Shown piece by piece: positions 16,119 to 23,664 of a stretch of 38,291 bases of DNA. Within the stretch, counting starts at the first letter, position 1. The number at the start of each line of letters is the position of its first letter. The translations under genes and the position numbers were made by a program. Source of the DNA: Winogradskyella sp. (lineage in GTDB: Bacteria > Bacteroidota > Bacteroidia > Flavobacteriales > Flavobacteriaceae). The notes beneath the pieces are model-generated. The model was not told the origin of the DNA and did not search any database. It worked only from the letters and a program-made list of their open reading frames with translations. The stretch covers positions 1 through 38,291 of the forward strand of contig JABDKL010000065.1 in assembly GCA_013002225.1 (NCBI GenBank). The letters are read 5' to 3'.

Positions 16119-17324
16119 TTAAAGTTTAATCTCTATCTGATTATGCAAAATATCATCAAAAGTCTCACGCTTTCTAATGAGATGAGCTTTACCCTTATAG
16201 ATCAGTACTTCTGCAGGCTTGTAACGGGAATTATAATTACTTGCCATTGTAAAACAATAGGCACCGGCATTCTTAAAGCACAAGATATCCCCTTCATTAA
16301 TCTCGTTAATGCGCCTATTATTTGCAAAGGTGTCGGTTTCGCATATATAACCAACAACAGAATAGAAACGTTCTCGCCCTTTAGGATTAGAAATATTTAC
16401 TATTTCGTGCTGAGACCCATAAAGCATAGGTCTAATTAAATGATTAAAGCCGGTATCTATTTGTGCAAAAACGGTAGAAGTGGTTTGTTTTACAACATTT
16501 ACCTTTGCTAAAAACACACCAGCTTCGCTCACCAAAAACTTACCAGGTTCAAATGCTAATGTCAAGTCCTTGCCATAATCTTTACAGAATTCGTTAAACC
16601 GTTTCGATAATTTTTGCCCTAGTTCTTCAATGTTCGTTTCAATATCGCCTGATTTGTAAGGAACCTTAAATCCTGATCCAAAATCTATAAAATCAAGACC
16701 TTTAAAATTCTTAGCTGTTTCGAAAAGTATTTCACTGGCATATAGAAAAACATCAATGTCTAATATATCACTACCTGTGTGCATGTGAATGCCGTTGATG
16801 TTCATCTTAGTATTCTTGACTATTCTGAGAATATGCGGTATCTGGTGAATAGATATTCCAAATTTACTATCAATATGGCCAACAGAGATATTAGTGTTTC
16901 CGCCTGCCATGACGTGCGGATTAATTCGAATACAAACAGGAGTCTTTGGATGCTTAGTACCAAATTGTTCTAATATTGAAAGATTGTCAATGTTAATTTG
17001 CACTCCCAATTTAGACACTTCTTCAATTTCTTCGAGCGAAACGCCATTTGGCGTATATATAATCTGATCTGACTTAAATCCGGCTCTAACTCCTAATTTT
17101 ACTTCTTGTATTGAAACGGTATCAATTCCTGAACCTAGTGCATTAAATAATTTTAATACCGAAATGTTTGATAATGCCTTAACCGCATAGTTAATTTTTA
17201 AGTGTTTTACCTTACTAAATGCATTCGTTAATCGGTTATATTGGTTTATAATTGTATTTGCATCATAAACGTACAGTGGGCTGTCGTGTTCCTTTGCAAT
17301 TTTTAATAAAGCATTTTCTTTCAT
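16119..17324 (-). CDS. lysA: Diaminopimelate decarboxylase
   Basis: A 401-residue PLP enzyme (fold type III) that converts meso-diaminopimelate to L-lysine. The PLP lysine is in NYAVKALSN (K49). HMHTGSD, the phosphate-binding DFGSGFKVPY and EPGKFLVSEAG, and the C-terminal CETDTF and GAYCFTMASNYNSR with its Tyr and Ser/Asn are all typical. Length fits the family. A divergent ACT-like gene lies 119 bases away on the other side of its promoter region. Confidence 0.95.
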   Translation of the reverse strand: MKENALLKIAKEHDSPLYVYDANTIINQYNRLTNAFSKVKHLKINYAVKALSNISVLKLFNALGSGIDTVSIQEVKLGVRAGFKSDQIIYTPNGVSLEEIEEVSKLGVQINIDNLSILEQFGTKHPKTPVCIRINPHVMAGGNTNISVGHIDSKFGISIHQIPHILRIVKNTKMNINGIHMHTGSDILDIDVFLYASEILFETAKNFKGLDFIDFGSGFKVPYKSGDIETNIEELGQKLSKRFNEFCKDYGKDLTLAFEPGKFLVSEAGVFLAKVNVVKQTTSTVFAQIDTGFNHLIRPMLYGSQHEIVNISNPKGRERFYSVVGYICETDTFANNRRINEINEGDILCFKNAGAYCFTMASNYNSRYKPAEVLIYKGKAHLIRKRETFDDILHNQIEIKL

Positions 17325-17360
17325 TAGAAGTAATCTTGAAATTTAGGTAGATATTAGGGG

Positions 17361-17368
17361 CAAAAATA
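17361..17368 (-). promoter_or_regulatory. -7 promoter element (TATTTTTG) of lysA
   Basis: A perfect TAnnTTTG match on the minus strand, 36 bases upstream of the lysA ATG. The -33 box is not clear. Confidence 0.42.
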
Positions 17369-17443
17369 GAAGTAAATACTAGCAATAGCATAAAAATGTA
17401 AAAATATTGCTAATTTTACACATTGTGTTAAATAATTAACAAA

Positions 17444-18100
17444 ATGAAAACTATTGCTTCTTGTGTTCAGGAAATTATTGTATCCAGTCCTTTTTTGGAA
17501 GAAGGATTGTCCCGGCAGATCATAAATTTTTCAGCCTTAGCTAAGGATCTTAATAAGCCAATTTCTAATATGCTTAGAAAACCCGTGAAGGATGGGGCTA
17601 TAATGATGGCATTAAGACGATATCAGCAGCCACTTAATTTAGAGATGACCCAAAGACTAAGCTTGGTTTTTAAAAACTTAGGGGATATTACAGTACGATC
17701 AAATTTAAGTGATTTCACATTTCAAAATTCAAATACCTTAATAAAGAGTCATACAAAGATCTTAGAACAAATAAGTACTAACAATCAGATCTTTTATGCT
17801 TTTACGCGTGGAATGTTTGAGAGTAATATTATTATTTCGACTTCAGAGAAGCAAAGTATTCTAAAGGCTTTTGAAAATGAGGTGTTAATTGGCTCACAAG
17901 ATCGGCTTTCTGCTATAAGTATTAATTTACCAAAAGGGAATTCTAAAATTGCCGGATTATATTATCAAATTTTTAAACGATTGGCTTGGGAAAAGATTAC
18001 GATATACGAAGTGGTTTCAACCACTAATGAATTTACGATCGTTGTAGAAGATGACTTGGTAGATAAGGCTTTTTCTGTCATTAAGCGTCTTAAATATTAG
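17444..18100 (+). CDS. Conserved protein with ACT-like C-terminus, divergent from lysA
   Basis: A 218-residue cytosolic protein without signal or membrane segments. The N-terminal ~70 residues are helical (SPFLEEGLSRQIINFSALAKDL, MLRKPVKDGAIMMALRRY) and could form a small helix-turn-helix-like fold. The middle has GDITVRSNLSDFTFQNS. The C-terminal ~75 residues (AISINLPKGNSKIAGLYYQIFKRLAWEKITIYEVVSTTNEFTIVVE, seen as a beta-alpha-beta pattern) resemble the ACT-like repeats of aspartate kinase. I recall Bacteroidota homologues labelled aspartate kinase, but no kinase domain is present. A regulatory role in the aspartate/lysine pathway is inferred from the ACT-like part and the lysA neighbour. 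Confidence 0.6.
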   Translation: MKTIASCVQEIIVSSPFLEEGLSRQIINFSALAKDLNKPISNMLRKPVKDGAIMMALRRYQQPLNLEMTQRLSLVFKNLGDITVRSNLSDFTFQNSNTLIKSHTKILEQISTNNQIFYAFTRGMFESNIIISTSEKQSILKAFENEVLIGSQDRLSAISINLPKGNSKIAGLYYQIFKRLAWEKITIYEVVSTTNEFTIVVEDDLVDKAFSVIKRLKY

Positions 18101-18144
18101 TCGACAATGATTACTGCCTTTTAATAAATAGATTCTGATTTTTA

Positions 18145-18175
18145 TTTGTTAAACGCTTTAGGATACGTATTTTTG
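18145..18175 (+). promoter_or_regulatory. Promoter of sucC
   Basis: TTTG at 18145-18148, a 19-base spacer and TATTTTTG at 18168-18175: a full match to the Bacteroidota -33/-7 pattern, with the sucC ATG 27 bases downstream. This is the clearest promoter in the window. Confidence 0.7.
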
Positions 18176-18202
18176 TGGCACTAAATAAACATCTGATCAC
18201 AA

Positions 18203-19393
18203 ATGAATTTACACGAATATCAAGGAAAAGAATTACTTAAAAGTTTTGGTGTACGCATACAACGTGGTATTGTTGCAAAGAGCGCTAAAGAAGCTGTAGA
18301 TGCGGCTAAACAATTGACTGCAGAAACGGGTACAGGTTGGCACGTTATTAAGGCACAAGTTCATGCTGGTGGACGTGGAAAAGGTGGAGGTGTTAAACTC
18401 GCTAAAAACTTAAACGAAGTTGAAGAAATTGCAGGACAAATCATTGGTATGAATTTGGTAACTCCTCAAACTTCAGCAGAAGGAAAAAAAGTACATCAGG
18501 TTTTAATTGCTGAGGATGTGTATTATCCAGGTGATAGTGAACCAGATGAATATTATATGTCTGTGCTTTTAAATCGTGGTACTGGTAAAAACATGATTAT
18601 GTATTCTACCGAAGGTGGTATGGATATTGAAACTGTAGCTGAAGAAACGCCACATTTAATATTTACAGAAGAGATTGATCCTGCCGCAGGGATATTACCA
18701 TTTCAGGCAAGACGTGTTGCATTTAACTTAGGGTTATCAGGAACCGCTTTTAAAGAAATGACCAAATTTGTAACTGCGCTTTATACGGCCTATGATAAAT
18801 CGGATGCTTCTTTATTCGAAATCAACCCGGTTTTAAAAACAAGTGATAGCAAAATTTTAGCAGTAGATTCTAAAGTTACTTTAGATGATAATGCCTTATA
18901 CAGACATAGAGATTTAGCTGAGTTACGCGATTTACGTGAAGAAAACCAGATAGAAGTAGAAGCTGGTGCCTTAGGCTTAAATTACGTTGATTTAGATGGT
19001 AATGTTGGTTGTATGGTAAACGGAGCTGGTTTAGCAATGGCAACAATGGATTTAATTAAGCAAGCAGGTGGCGAGCCAGCTAACTTCTTAGATGTTGGTG
19101 GTACTGCAGATGCTGCAAGAGTAGAGGCAGCTTTTAAAATCATTTTAAAAGATCCTGCTGTAAAAGCAATATTAATAAACATATTTGGTGGTATTGTACG
19201 TTGCGATAGAGTTGCTCAAGGGGTAATTGATGCCTATAAGAATATGGGTAATATAAATGTACCTATTATTGTTCGTTTACAAGGTACCAATGCAGATATC
19301 GCAAAAGAATTAATTGACAATTCTGGGTTAGACGTAATGAGTGCAACAGAATTTCAAGAAGCTGCCGATAAAGTACAGCAAGTATTATCTTAA
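18203..19393 (+). CDS. sucC: Succinyl-CoA synthetase (ADP-forming) subunit beta
   Basis: A 396-residue TCA-cycle enzyme subunit that makes succinate plus ATP/GTP from succinyl-CoA. The ATP-grasp domain begins MNLHEYQGKELLKSFG; the nucleotide loop HAGGRGKGGGVK lies near residues 53-64. LFEINPVL provides metal ligands, and the C-terminal flavodoxin-like domain has GNVGCMVNGAGLAMATMD and INIFGGIVRCDRVA, which face the phosphohistidine of the alpha subunit. Full family length. sucD is not adjacent, which is common in flavobacteria. A terminator follows directly. Confidence 0.97.
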   Translation: MNLHEYQGKELLKSFGVRIQRGIVAKSAKEAVDAAKQLTAETGTGWHVIKAQVHAGGRGKGGGVKLAKNLNEVEEIAGQIIGMNLVTPQTSAEGKKVHQVLIAEDVYYPGDSEPDEYYMSVLLNRGTGKNMIMYSTEGGMDIETVAEETPHLIFTEEIDPAAGILPFQARRVAFNLGLSGTAFKEMTKFVTALYTAYDKSDASLFEINPVLKTSDSKILAVDSKVTLDDNALYRHRDLAELRDLREENQIEVEAGALGLNYVDLDGNVGCMVNGAGLAMATMDLIKQAGGEPANFLDVGGTADAARVEAAFKIILKDPAVKAILINIFGGIVRCDRVAQGVIDAYKNMGNINVPIIVRLQGTNADIAKELIDNSGLDVMSATEFQEAADKVQQVLS

Positions 19394-19417
19394 GGATTTA
19401 ACAATTTTAATAATATA

Positions 19418-19444
19418 AAAATGCGCCTCTGGCGCATTTTTTTT
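19418..19444 (+). terminator. Rho-independent terminator after sucC
   Basis: Stem ATGCGCC (19421-19427) / GGCGCAT (19431-19437) with loop TCT, followed by T8. Confidence 0.9.
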
Positions 19445-19557
19445 ATGCATTCGTTTTTGTTAAAAGACTGATAATCAATGTTAAATAATGTTAATTGCTG
19501 TCACGTATTTTATTTATAGTCGTCCTATAAGTATCAATCATATAAAAACGAATCATT

Positions 19558-19899
19558 ATGAAAACATTAAAGATGTTAGTACTAGTCGTAACAATTACGT
19601 TTAGTAGTGTACTTTCAGCAAGTACAGATCCAATCGAAAATGCTGAGCCAAAAGTTATTCATGCAACTGTTGTGAAGTTATTAGAAAAACCAGATTTTCA
19701 GCTATCTGAGGATATCTATGCTAAGGTTAAGGTTGCAATTAACAAGGAAGGAGAACTGGTTGTATTATCAGTAGATACTAAAAATGAGGTAGTTGCTAAC
19801 TTTATAAAGAGACGCTTAAACTACAAAAAAGTACTTAAGAGTAAGCTTAAAGTAAATAAGTCTTACATAATTCCTGTGAAGGTTATAAAATCCAACTAG
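19558..19899 (+). CDS. Small exported protein of unknown function
   Basis: A 113-residue protein with a clear signal peptide (MLVLVVTITFSSVLSA, probable cut before STD) and a mature part of about 92 residues with alternating beta-like segments and many Lys (VKVAINKEGELVVLSVDTKNEVVANFIKRRL and a terminal YIIPVKVI). The pattern loosely recalls the C-terminal domain of TonB-like proteins but lacks a diagnostic motif, so I leave it unassigned. It stands alone between two terminators, so it is a single-gene unit. Confidence 0.7.
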   Translation: MKTLKMLVLVVTITFSSVLSASTDPIENAEPKVIHATVVKLLEKPDFQLSEDIYAKVKVAINKEGELVVLSVDTKNEVVANFIKRRLNYKKVLKSKLKVNKSYIIPVKVIKSN

Positions 19900-19912
19900 A
19901 AGTAATGGATTT

Positions 19913-19949
19913 AAAAAAAAGAGTAATATTAACTATTACTCTTTTTTTT
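19913..19949. terminator. Bidirectional terminator between the small exported protein and DUF1456 genes
   Basis: Stem GAGTAATA (19921-19928) / TATTACTC (19934-19941) flanked by A8 and T8. The right arm lies within the last codons of the convergent DUF1456 gene. Confidence 0.87.
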
Positions 19950-20180
19950 ATGTTCTTTTTTAGGCATTGGTCCACGTAAATGAATGATTAGACCATTAAG
20001 AAAATTTCTTAAAATTTGATCCCCACACTCCATATATTTAGGATGATCTTCTTTTCTAAAGAAGGCGTTTAGTTCACTTTTAGAAATTCTAAAATCTACT
20101 AAAGCTAAAATTTTTACTATATCATCATCCCGCAGTTTGTGAGCTACTCTGAGTTTCTTGAATATATCGTTGTTTGTCAT
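19929..20180 (-). CDS. DUF1456 (YehS-like) protein, single repeat
   Basis: An 83-residue cytosolic protein. The sequence MTNNDIFKKLRVAHKLRDDDIVKIL, then FRISKSELNAFFRKEDHP and CGDQILRNFLNGLIIHLRG is characteristic of DUF1456. E. coli YehS (about 156 residues) contains two such units, whereas this protein has one and then a Lys/His-rich tail (PMPKKEHKKKSNS). Function is unknown. It lies downstream of the esterase gene on the same strand after about 40 bases and may share its transcript. Confidence 0.85.
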   Translation of the reverse strand: MTNNDIFKKLRVAHKLRDDDIVKILALVDFRISKSELNAFFRKEDHPKYMECGDQILRNFLNGLIIHLRGPMPKKEHKKKSNS

Positions 20181-20220
20181 TAGTGTATTGGTTTTAATTT
20201 TAAGTAATAAAAGTTAGTTA

Positions 20221-21027
20221 TTAAAATTTTGACAACCAATTATAGGCCGCTGGAAATTGTGACATCCATAGCGCCTCATTATGTTGTCCGCCTTCAATAA
20301 TATAATTTGCAAGATGATCGTCTTTGACACCTTTAGTTTTTAATAGCTTCACCATGCGTTGATGATCGGGCACCATATCGTCTCCTTCTTCACTTCCTAT
20401 AACAAAATAAAACTTTGAAGAATTAGATATTTCTGATGCTTTTACTAAATCATAAATCTCCTCACTCACCCAAAACGAAGCAGAAAAAACACCGGCTTTA
20501 CCAAATGTTTCCGGATATTTAATTGCCGCATAAAATGATATTAAACCACCTAAAGAGGCACCAAGAATTGTGGTGTGTTTAGCCTCAGCCTTTGTTCTGT
20601 AGGTCACATCGACGTGTGGCTTTAAGGTGTTTTTTAAGAAATTAAGATAAGCTTCGCCTCTACCACCTCCAAATTCCGCATGTCTATAAGGTGTAAGCTC
20701 CTCAATCCTGTTTTCATTGCCGTGTTCAATACCAATAATAATACTTTTGTGTTCTTTTAGAGTATCCATAAATTCATCTACTTCCCATTCTCCTATATAA
20801 GAAGACTCTTTATCAAACAAATTCTGAGCGTCATGCATGTACAAGACAGGGTAGCGTTTATCAGAATTTTGATAATCTTTGGGTAGGTAAACCCATATTG
20901 TTCTTATCGTATCCAGCTGAGGAGCTTCAATAGTAAATTTGCTAACTTGCTCAGAAGCAGTGCTTTGCGGGAATGATTTATTAAAAAACAAGATTGTAAA
21001 TAATAGACCTAAATACTTCAATTTCAT
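20221..21027 (-). CDS. Secreted esterase-D-like alpha/beta hydrolase
   Basis: A 268-residue exported hydrolase. The signal peptide (MKLKYLGLLFTILFFNKSFP) starts at the ATG at 21027; a TTG at 21075 would add 16 non-signal residues and is rejected. The mature enzyme has VYLPKDY, VLYMHDAQNLFD, the nucleophile elbow GASLGG (Ser158), an acid in GSEEGDD (216-217) and the catalytic His in GGQHNEALW (His249). This set fits the Esterase D / enterochelin-esterase-like family, which cleaves carboxylic or siderophore esters. The substrate is unknown. Confidence 0.87.
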   Translation of the reverse strand: MKLKYLGLLFTILFFNKSFPQSTASEQVSKFTIEAPQLDTIRTIWVYLPKDYQNSDKRYPVLYMHDAQNLFDKESSYIGEWEVDEFMDTLKEHKSIIIGIEHGNENRIEELTPYRHAEFGGGRGEAYLNFLKNTLKPHVDVTYRTKAEAKHTTILGASLGGLISFYAAIKYPETFGKAGVFSASFWVSEEIYDLVKASEISNSSKFYFVIGSEEGDDMVPDHQRMVKLLKTKGVKDDHLANYIIEGGQHNEALWMSQFPAAYNWLSKF

Positions 21028-21124
21028 AAGACCTATAGTTTTATGGGTTGACAAACGAATAAAAAAATCGACCAAGTACGCTCAATTTTTCGACAAGATA
21101 CATTATATCTACGACAATAAAATA

Positions 21125-21571
21125 ATGAACCTCTTTAACTTTACAGTAACAAGTAATACCCTCAAAAACATGATAAATCGTGCTGAAAAATTGAGTTTGT
21201 TATCTGAAATGATAGCATTTGCTCAAACAGATGAAAATATAAAAACCATTGAGTATAACTTCTTATTTAGTATAGCCAGACAATTAGATATATCTAAAGA
21301 AGATTTTGAATATCTCTTTGAGCATCCCGTAACTTATGTGCATCTAAAGACACATAGTGAAAGAATCGTTCAGTTTCACAGGTTAGTATTACTTATGAAC
21401 TTAGATCATAAGGTGTCTCCCAAACAACTTGTTAAAATTCATAATTTTGGTCTTAGAATGGGGTTAAGCCATGAGTCGATTAATCGTGTACTAGATTTAA
21501 TGGACAGTTTTCCAAATAAAATCGTACCTCCAGATTTTCTTATAGATATTTTTAAAGTACAGTATAATTAG
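21125..21571 (+). CDS. TerB-like conserved cytosolic protein
   Basis: A 148-residue all-helical protein. Segments such as AEKLSLLSEMIAFAQTDENIKTIEYNFLF, ARQLDISKEDFEYLFEHP and GLRMGLSHESINRVLDLM look like the TerB-type helical fold used in tellurite-resistance-like and many unrelated proteins; the assignment is by pattern only. I choose the ATG at 21125; another ATG at 21170 is possible. The frame extends further upstream to 20939, but that part lies over the start of the divergent esterase gene and is rejected. Confidence 0.68.
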   Translation: MNLFNFTVTSNTLKNMINRAEKLSLLSEMIAFAQTDENIKTIEYNFLFSIARQLDISKEDFEYLFEHPVTYVHLKTHSERIVQFHRLVLLMNLDHKVSPKQLVKIHNFGLRMGLSHESINRVLDLMDSFPNKIVPPDFLIDIFKVQYN

Positions 21572-21578
21572 GATTTTT

Positions 21579-21609
21579 AGCCACTTGCTTCTGGCTGTTT
21601 ATTTGTTTT
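21579..21609. terminator. Weak terminator between the TerB-like gene and uvrB
   Basis: AGCCA (21579-21583) / TGGCT (21592-21596) with an 8-base loop, followed by GTTTATTTGTTTT. Short stem, so tentative. Confidence 0.45.
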
Positions 21610-21621
21610 AATACTCGCTAA

Positions 21622-23628
21622 TTATTTCACTTTTAATTTTTCCAGCTTACTCTGATAAGCTGTGATCTCATCTCTAAAGCGAGCAGCTTCCATAAAATCT
21701 AAGGCTTTCGCTGCTTGTTCCATCTGTTTACGTGTGTCCCTAATTTTCTTTTCGAGCTGACTTTTAGTTAAATATTCGCTTTCAGGTTCAGCAGCTAATT
21801 TAGCCTCCAATTCTGTTCTATAAGTACTTACAGAGTTTTTAGCCAAAGCACTATCTAAACTTTTATTGAGGGCCTTTGGTGTAATATTATGTTCCGTGTT
21901 ATAAGCAATTTGTTTTTCACGTCGGTAGTTCGTTTCATCGATGGTTTTTTGCATACTACTGGTAATTTTATCAGCATACATAATGGCTTTACCGTTTAAG
22001 TTTCTAGCAGCTCTACCAACAGTTTGAGTTAAGGAGCGGTTAGATCGCAAAAACCCTTCCTTATCTGCATCTAAAATAGCCACTAAAGACACTTCAGGCA
22101 AATCCAAACCTTCCCGAAGCAGATTTACACCAACCAAAACATCAAAGACACCCTTACGCAAATCTTGCATAATCTCAACACGTTCCAAAGTGTCTACATC
22201 ACTATGTATGTAGCGGCATCGAATAGATATACGTGTTAAATATTTTACCAACTCTTCAGCCATGCGCTTTGTGAGGGTCGTCACAAGTGTCCTTTCGTCC
22301 TTTTCTACGCGAGTTTGAATTTCTTCAATTAAATCATCAATTTGATTTAAACTAGGTCTAACCTCAATAACCGGATCTAATAAACCTGTAGGTCTAATGA
22401 CTTGTTCAACATAAACACCATCTGTTTTTTGCATTTCGTAATCTGCAGGTGTTGCACTGACATAGATAACCTGATTTTGAAGCGCTTCAAACTCTTCAAA
22501 TTTTAAGGGTCTATTATCCATAGCAGCAGGCAAACGGAAACCATAATCTACTAAGTTTACTTTACGGCTTCTATCGCCACCATACATAGCATGAACTTGA
22601 GAAATGGTTACATGACTTTCATCTACAACCATAAGGTAATCATCAGGAAAATAATCCAGTAAGCAGAATGGTCTTGTGCCTGGTGCTCTACCATCTAAAT
22701 ATCTGGAATAATTCTCAATTCCAGAGCAGTAGCCTAATTCACGAATCATTTCCAGATCAAATTCGGTCCGTTCTTTTAGTCGTTTAGCTTCAAGATGTTT
22801 ACCAATATCTTTAAAATAATCGTGCTGTAAGACCAGATCATCCTGAATATCTTTTATGGCTCCATTCAATACATCTGGTGAAGTCACAAACATATTTGCA
22901 GGATAAATATTTAAACGGTCGTAGCGTTCTATGATTTCGTTGGAATGGGCGTCAAAAGCTTCAATTTCTTCAATTTCATCACCGAAAAAATGAATTCTAA
23001 ATGCATGGTCTGCGTAACCCGGAAAAACATCTACCGTATCACCTTTAATTCTAAAATTACCATTTTTAAAATCGGCTTCAGTTCTGGAATATAGGCTTTG
23101 CACAAGCTTGTGTAGCAATTTTGTTCGGGAAATGACTTGGTCCCGTTCTAACGTAATTACATTTTTTTGAAATTCTATTGGGTTACCAATTCCATAAAGA
23201 CAAGATACCGAAGCAACAACCAATACATCTCGACGACCAGAGAGCAGTGAAGAGGTAGTGCTTAATCGCATCTTTTCAATTTCTTCGTTTATCGATAAAT
23301 CTTTTTCTATATATACACCTGAAACCGGTATATAGGCTTCGGGTTGGTAATAATCATAATAGGACACAAAATATTCAACAGCATTCTCCGGAAAAAACTG
23401 TTTAAATTCGGAATACAGTTGTGCAGCAAGAGTTTTATTGTGTGCCAATACTAGCGTAGGCCGTTGTACTTTTTCTATTACATTTGCTACAGTAAAGGTC
23501 TTACCAGAGCCTGTGACACCCAGTAAGGTTTGATATTTTTCTTTTTGATCTATACCTTCAGCTAATTGTTTTATAGCTTCGGGCTGGTCACCAGTAGGTT
23601 TAAATTCTGATTCAATTTTAAAGCGCAT
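21622..23628 (-). CDS. uvrB: Excinuclease ABC subunit B
   Basis: A 668-residue helicase-like subunit of nucleotide excision repair that receives damaged DNA from UvrA and recruits UvrC. The N-terminus FKIESEFKPTGDQPEAIKQL is standard. Walker A GVTGSGKT is at 37-44, the beta-hairpin YYDYYQPEAYIP near 93-104, then VDESHVT, SATPADYE, the helicase motifs LREGLDLPEVSLV and QTVGRAARN, and a C-terminal UVR motif (EQAAKALDFMEAARFRDEI) that contacts UvrC. Full length. It is followed upstream, after 35 bases, by the first adhesin-like gene. Confidence 0.97.
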   Translation of the reverse strand: MRFKIESEFKPTGDQPEAIKQLAEGIDQKEKYQTLLGVTGSGKTFTVANVIEKVQRPTLVLAHNKTLAAQLYSEFKQFFPENAVEYFVSYYDYYQPEAYIPVSGVYIEKDLSINEEIEKMRLSTTSSLLSGRRDVLVVASVSCLYGIGNPIEFQKNVITLERDQVISRTKLLHKLVQSLYSRTEADFKNGNFRIKGDTVDVFPGYADHAFRIHFFGDEIEEIEAFDAHSNEIIERYDRLNIYPANMFVTSPDVLNGAIKDIQDDLVLQHDYFKDIGKHLEAKRLKERTEFDLEMIRELGYCSGIENYSRYLDGRAPGTRPFCLLDYFPDDYLMVVDESHVTISQVHAMYGGDRSRKVNLVDYGFRLPAAMDNRPLKFEEFEALQNQVIYVSATPADYEMQKTDGVYVEQVIRPTGLLDPVIEVRPSLNQIDDLIEEIQTRVEKDERTLVTTLTKRMAEELVKYLTRISIRCRYIHSDVDTLERVEIMQDLRKGVFDVLVGVNLLREGLDLPEVSLVAILDADKEGFLRSNRSLTQTVGRAARNLNGKAIMYADKITSSMQKTIDETNYRREKQIAYNTEHNITPKALNKSLDSALAKNSVSTYRTELEAKLAAEPESEYLTKSQLEKKIRDTRKQMEQAAKALDFMEAARFRDEITAYQSKLEKLKVK

Positions 23629-23632
23629 GGTG

Positions 23633-23664
23633 CAAAGTTACGATAAAGATAAACGCAAATCAAT
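23633..23664 (-). promoter_or_regulatory. Promoter of uvrB, very close to the start codon
   Basis: On the minus strand, ATTG (23664-23661), a 20-base spacer and a perfect TAACTTTG (23640-23633). The -7 element ends only four bases before the uvrB ATG, so the transcript would be nearly or fully leaderless. The -33 box has three of four expected bases and overlaps the end of the upstream gene. Confidence 0.5.

Noticed and set aside
20939-21124. N-terminal extension of the TerB-like protein
   Set aside because: It runs antisense over the start and signal peptide of the divergent esterase gene and has no domain-like character.
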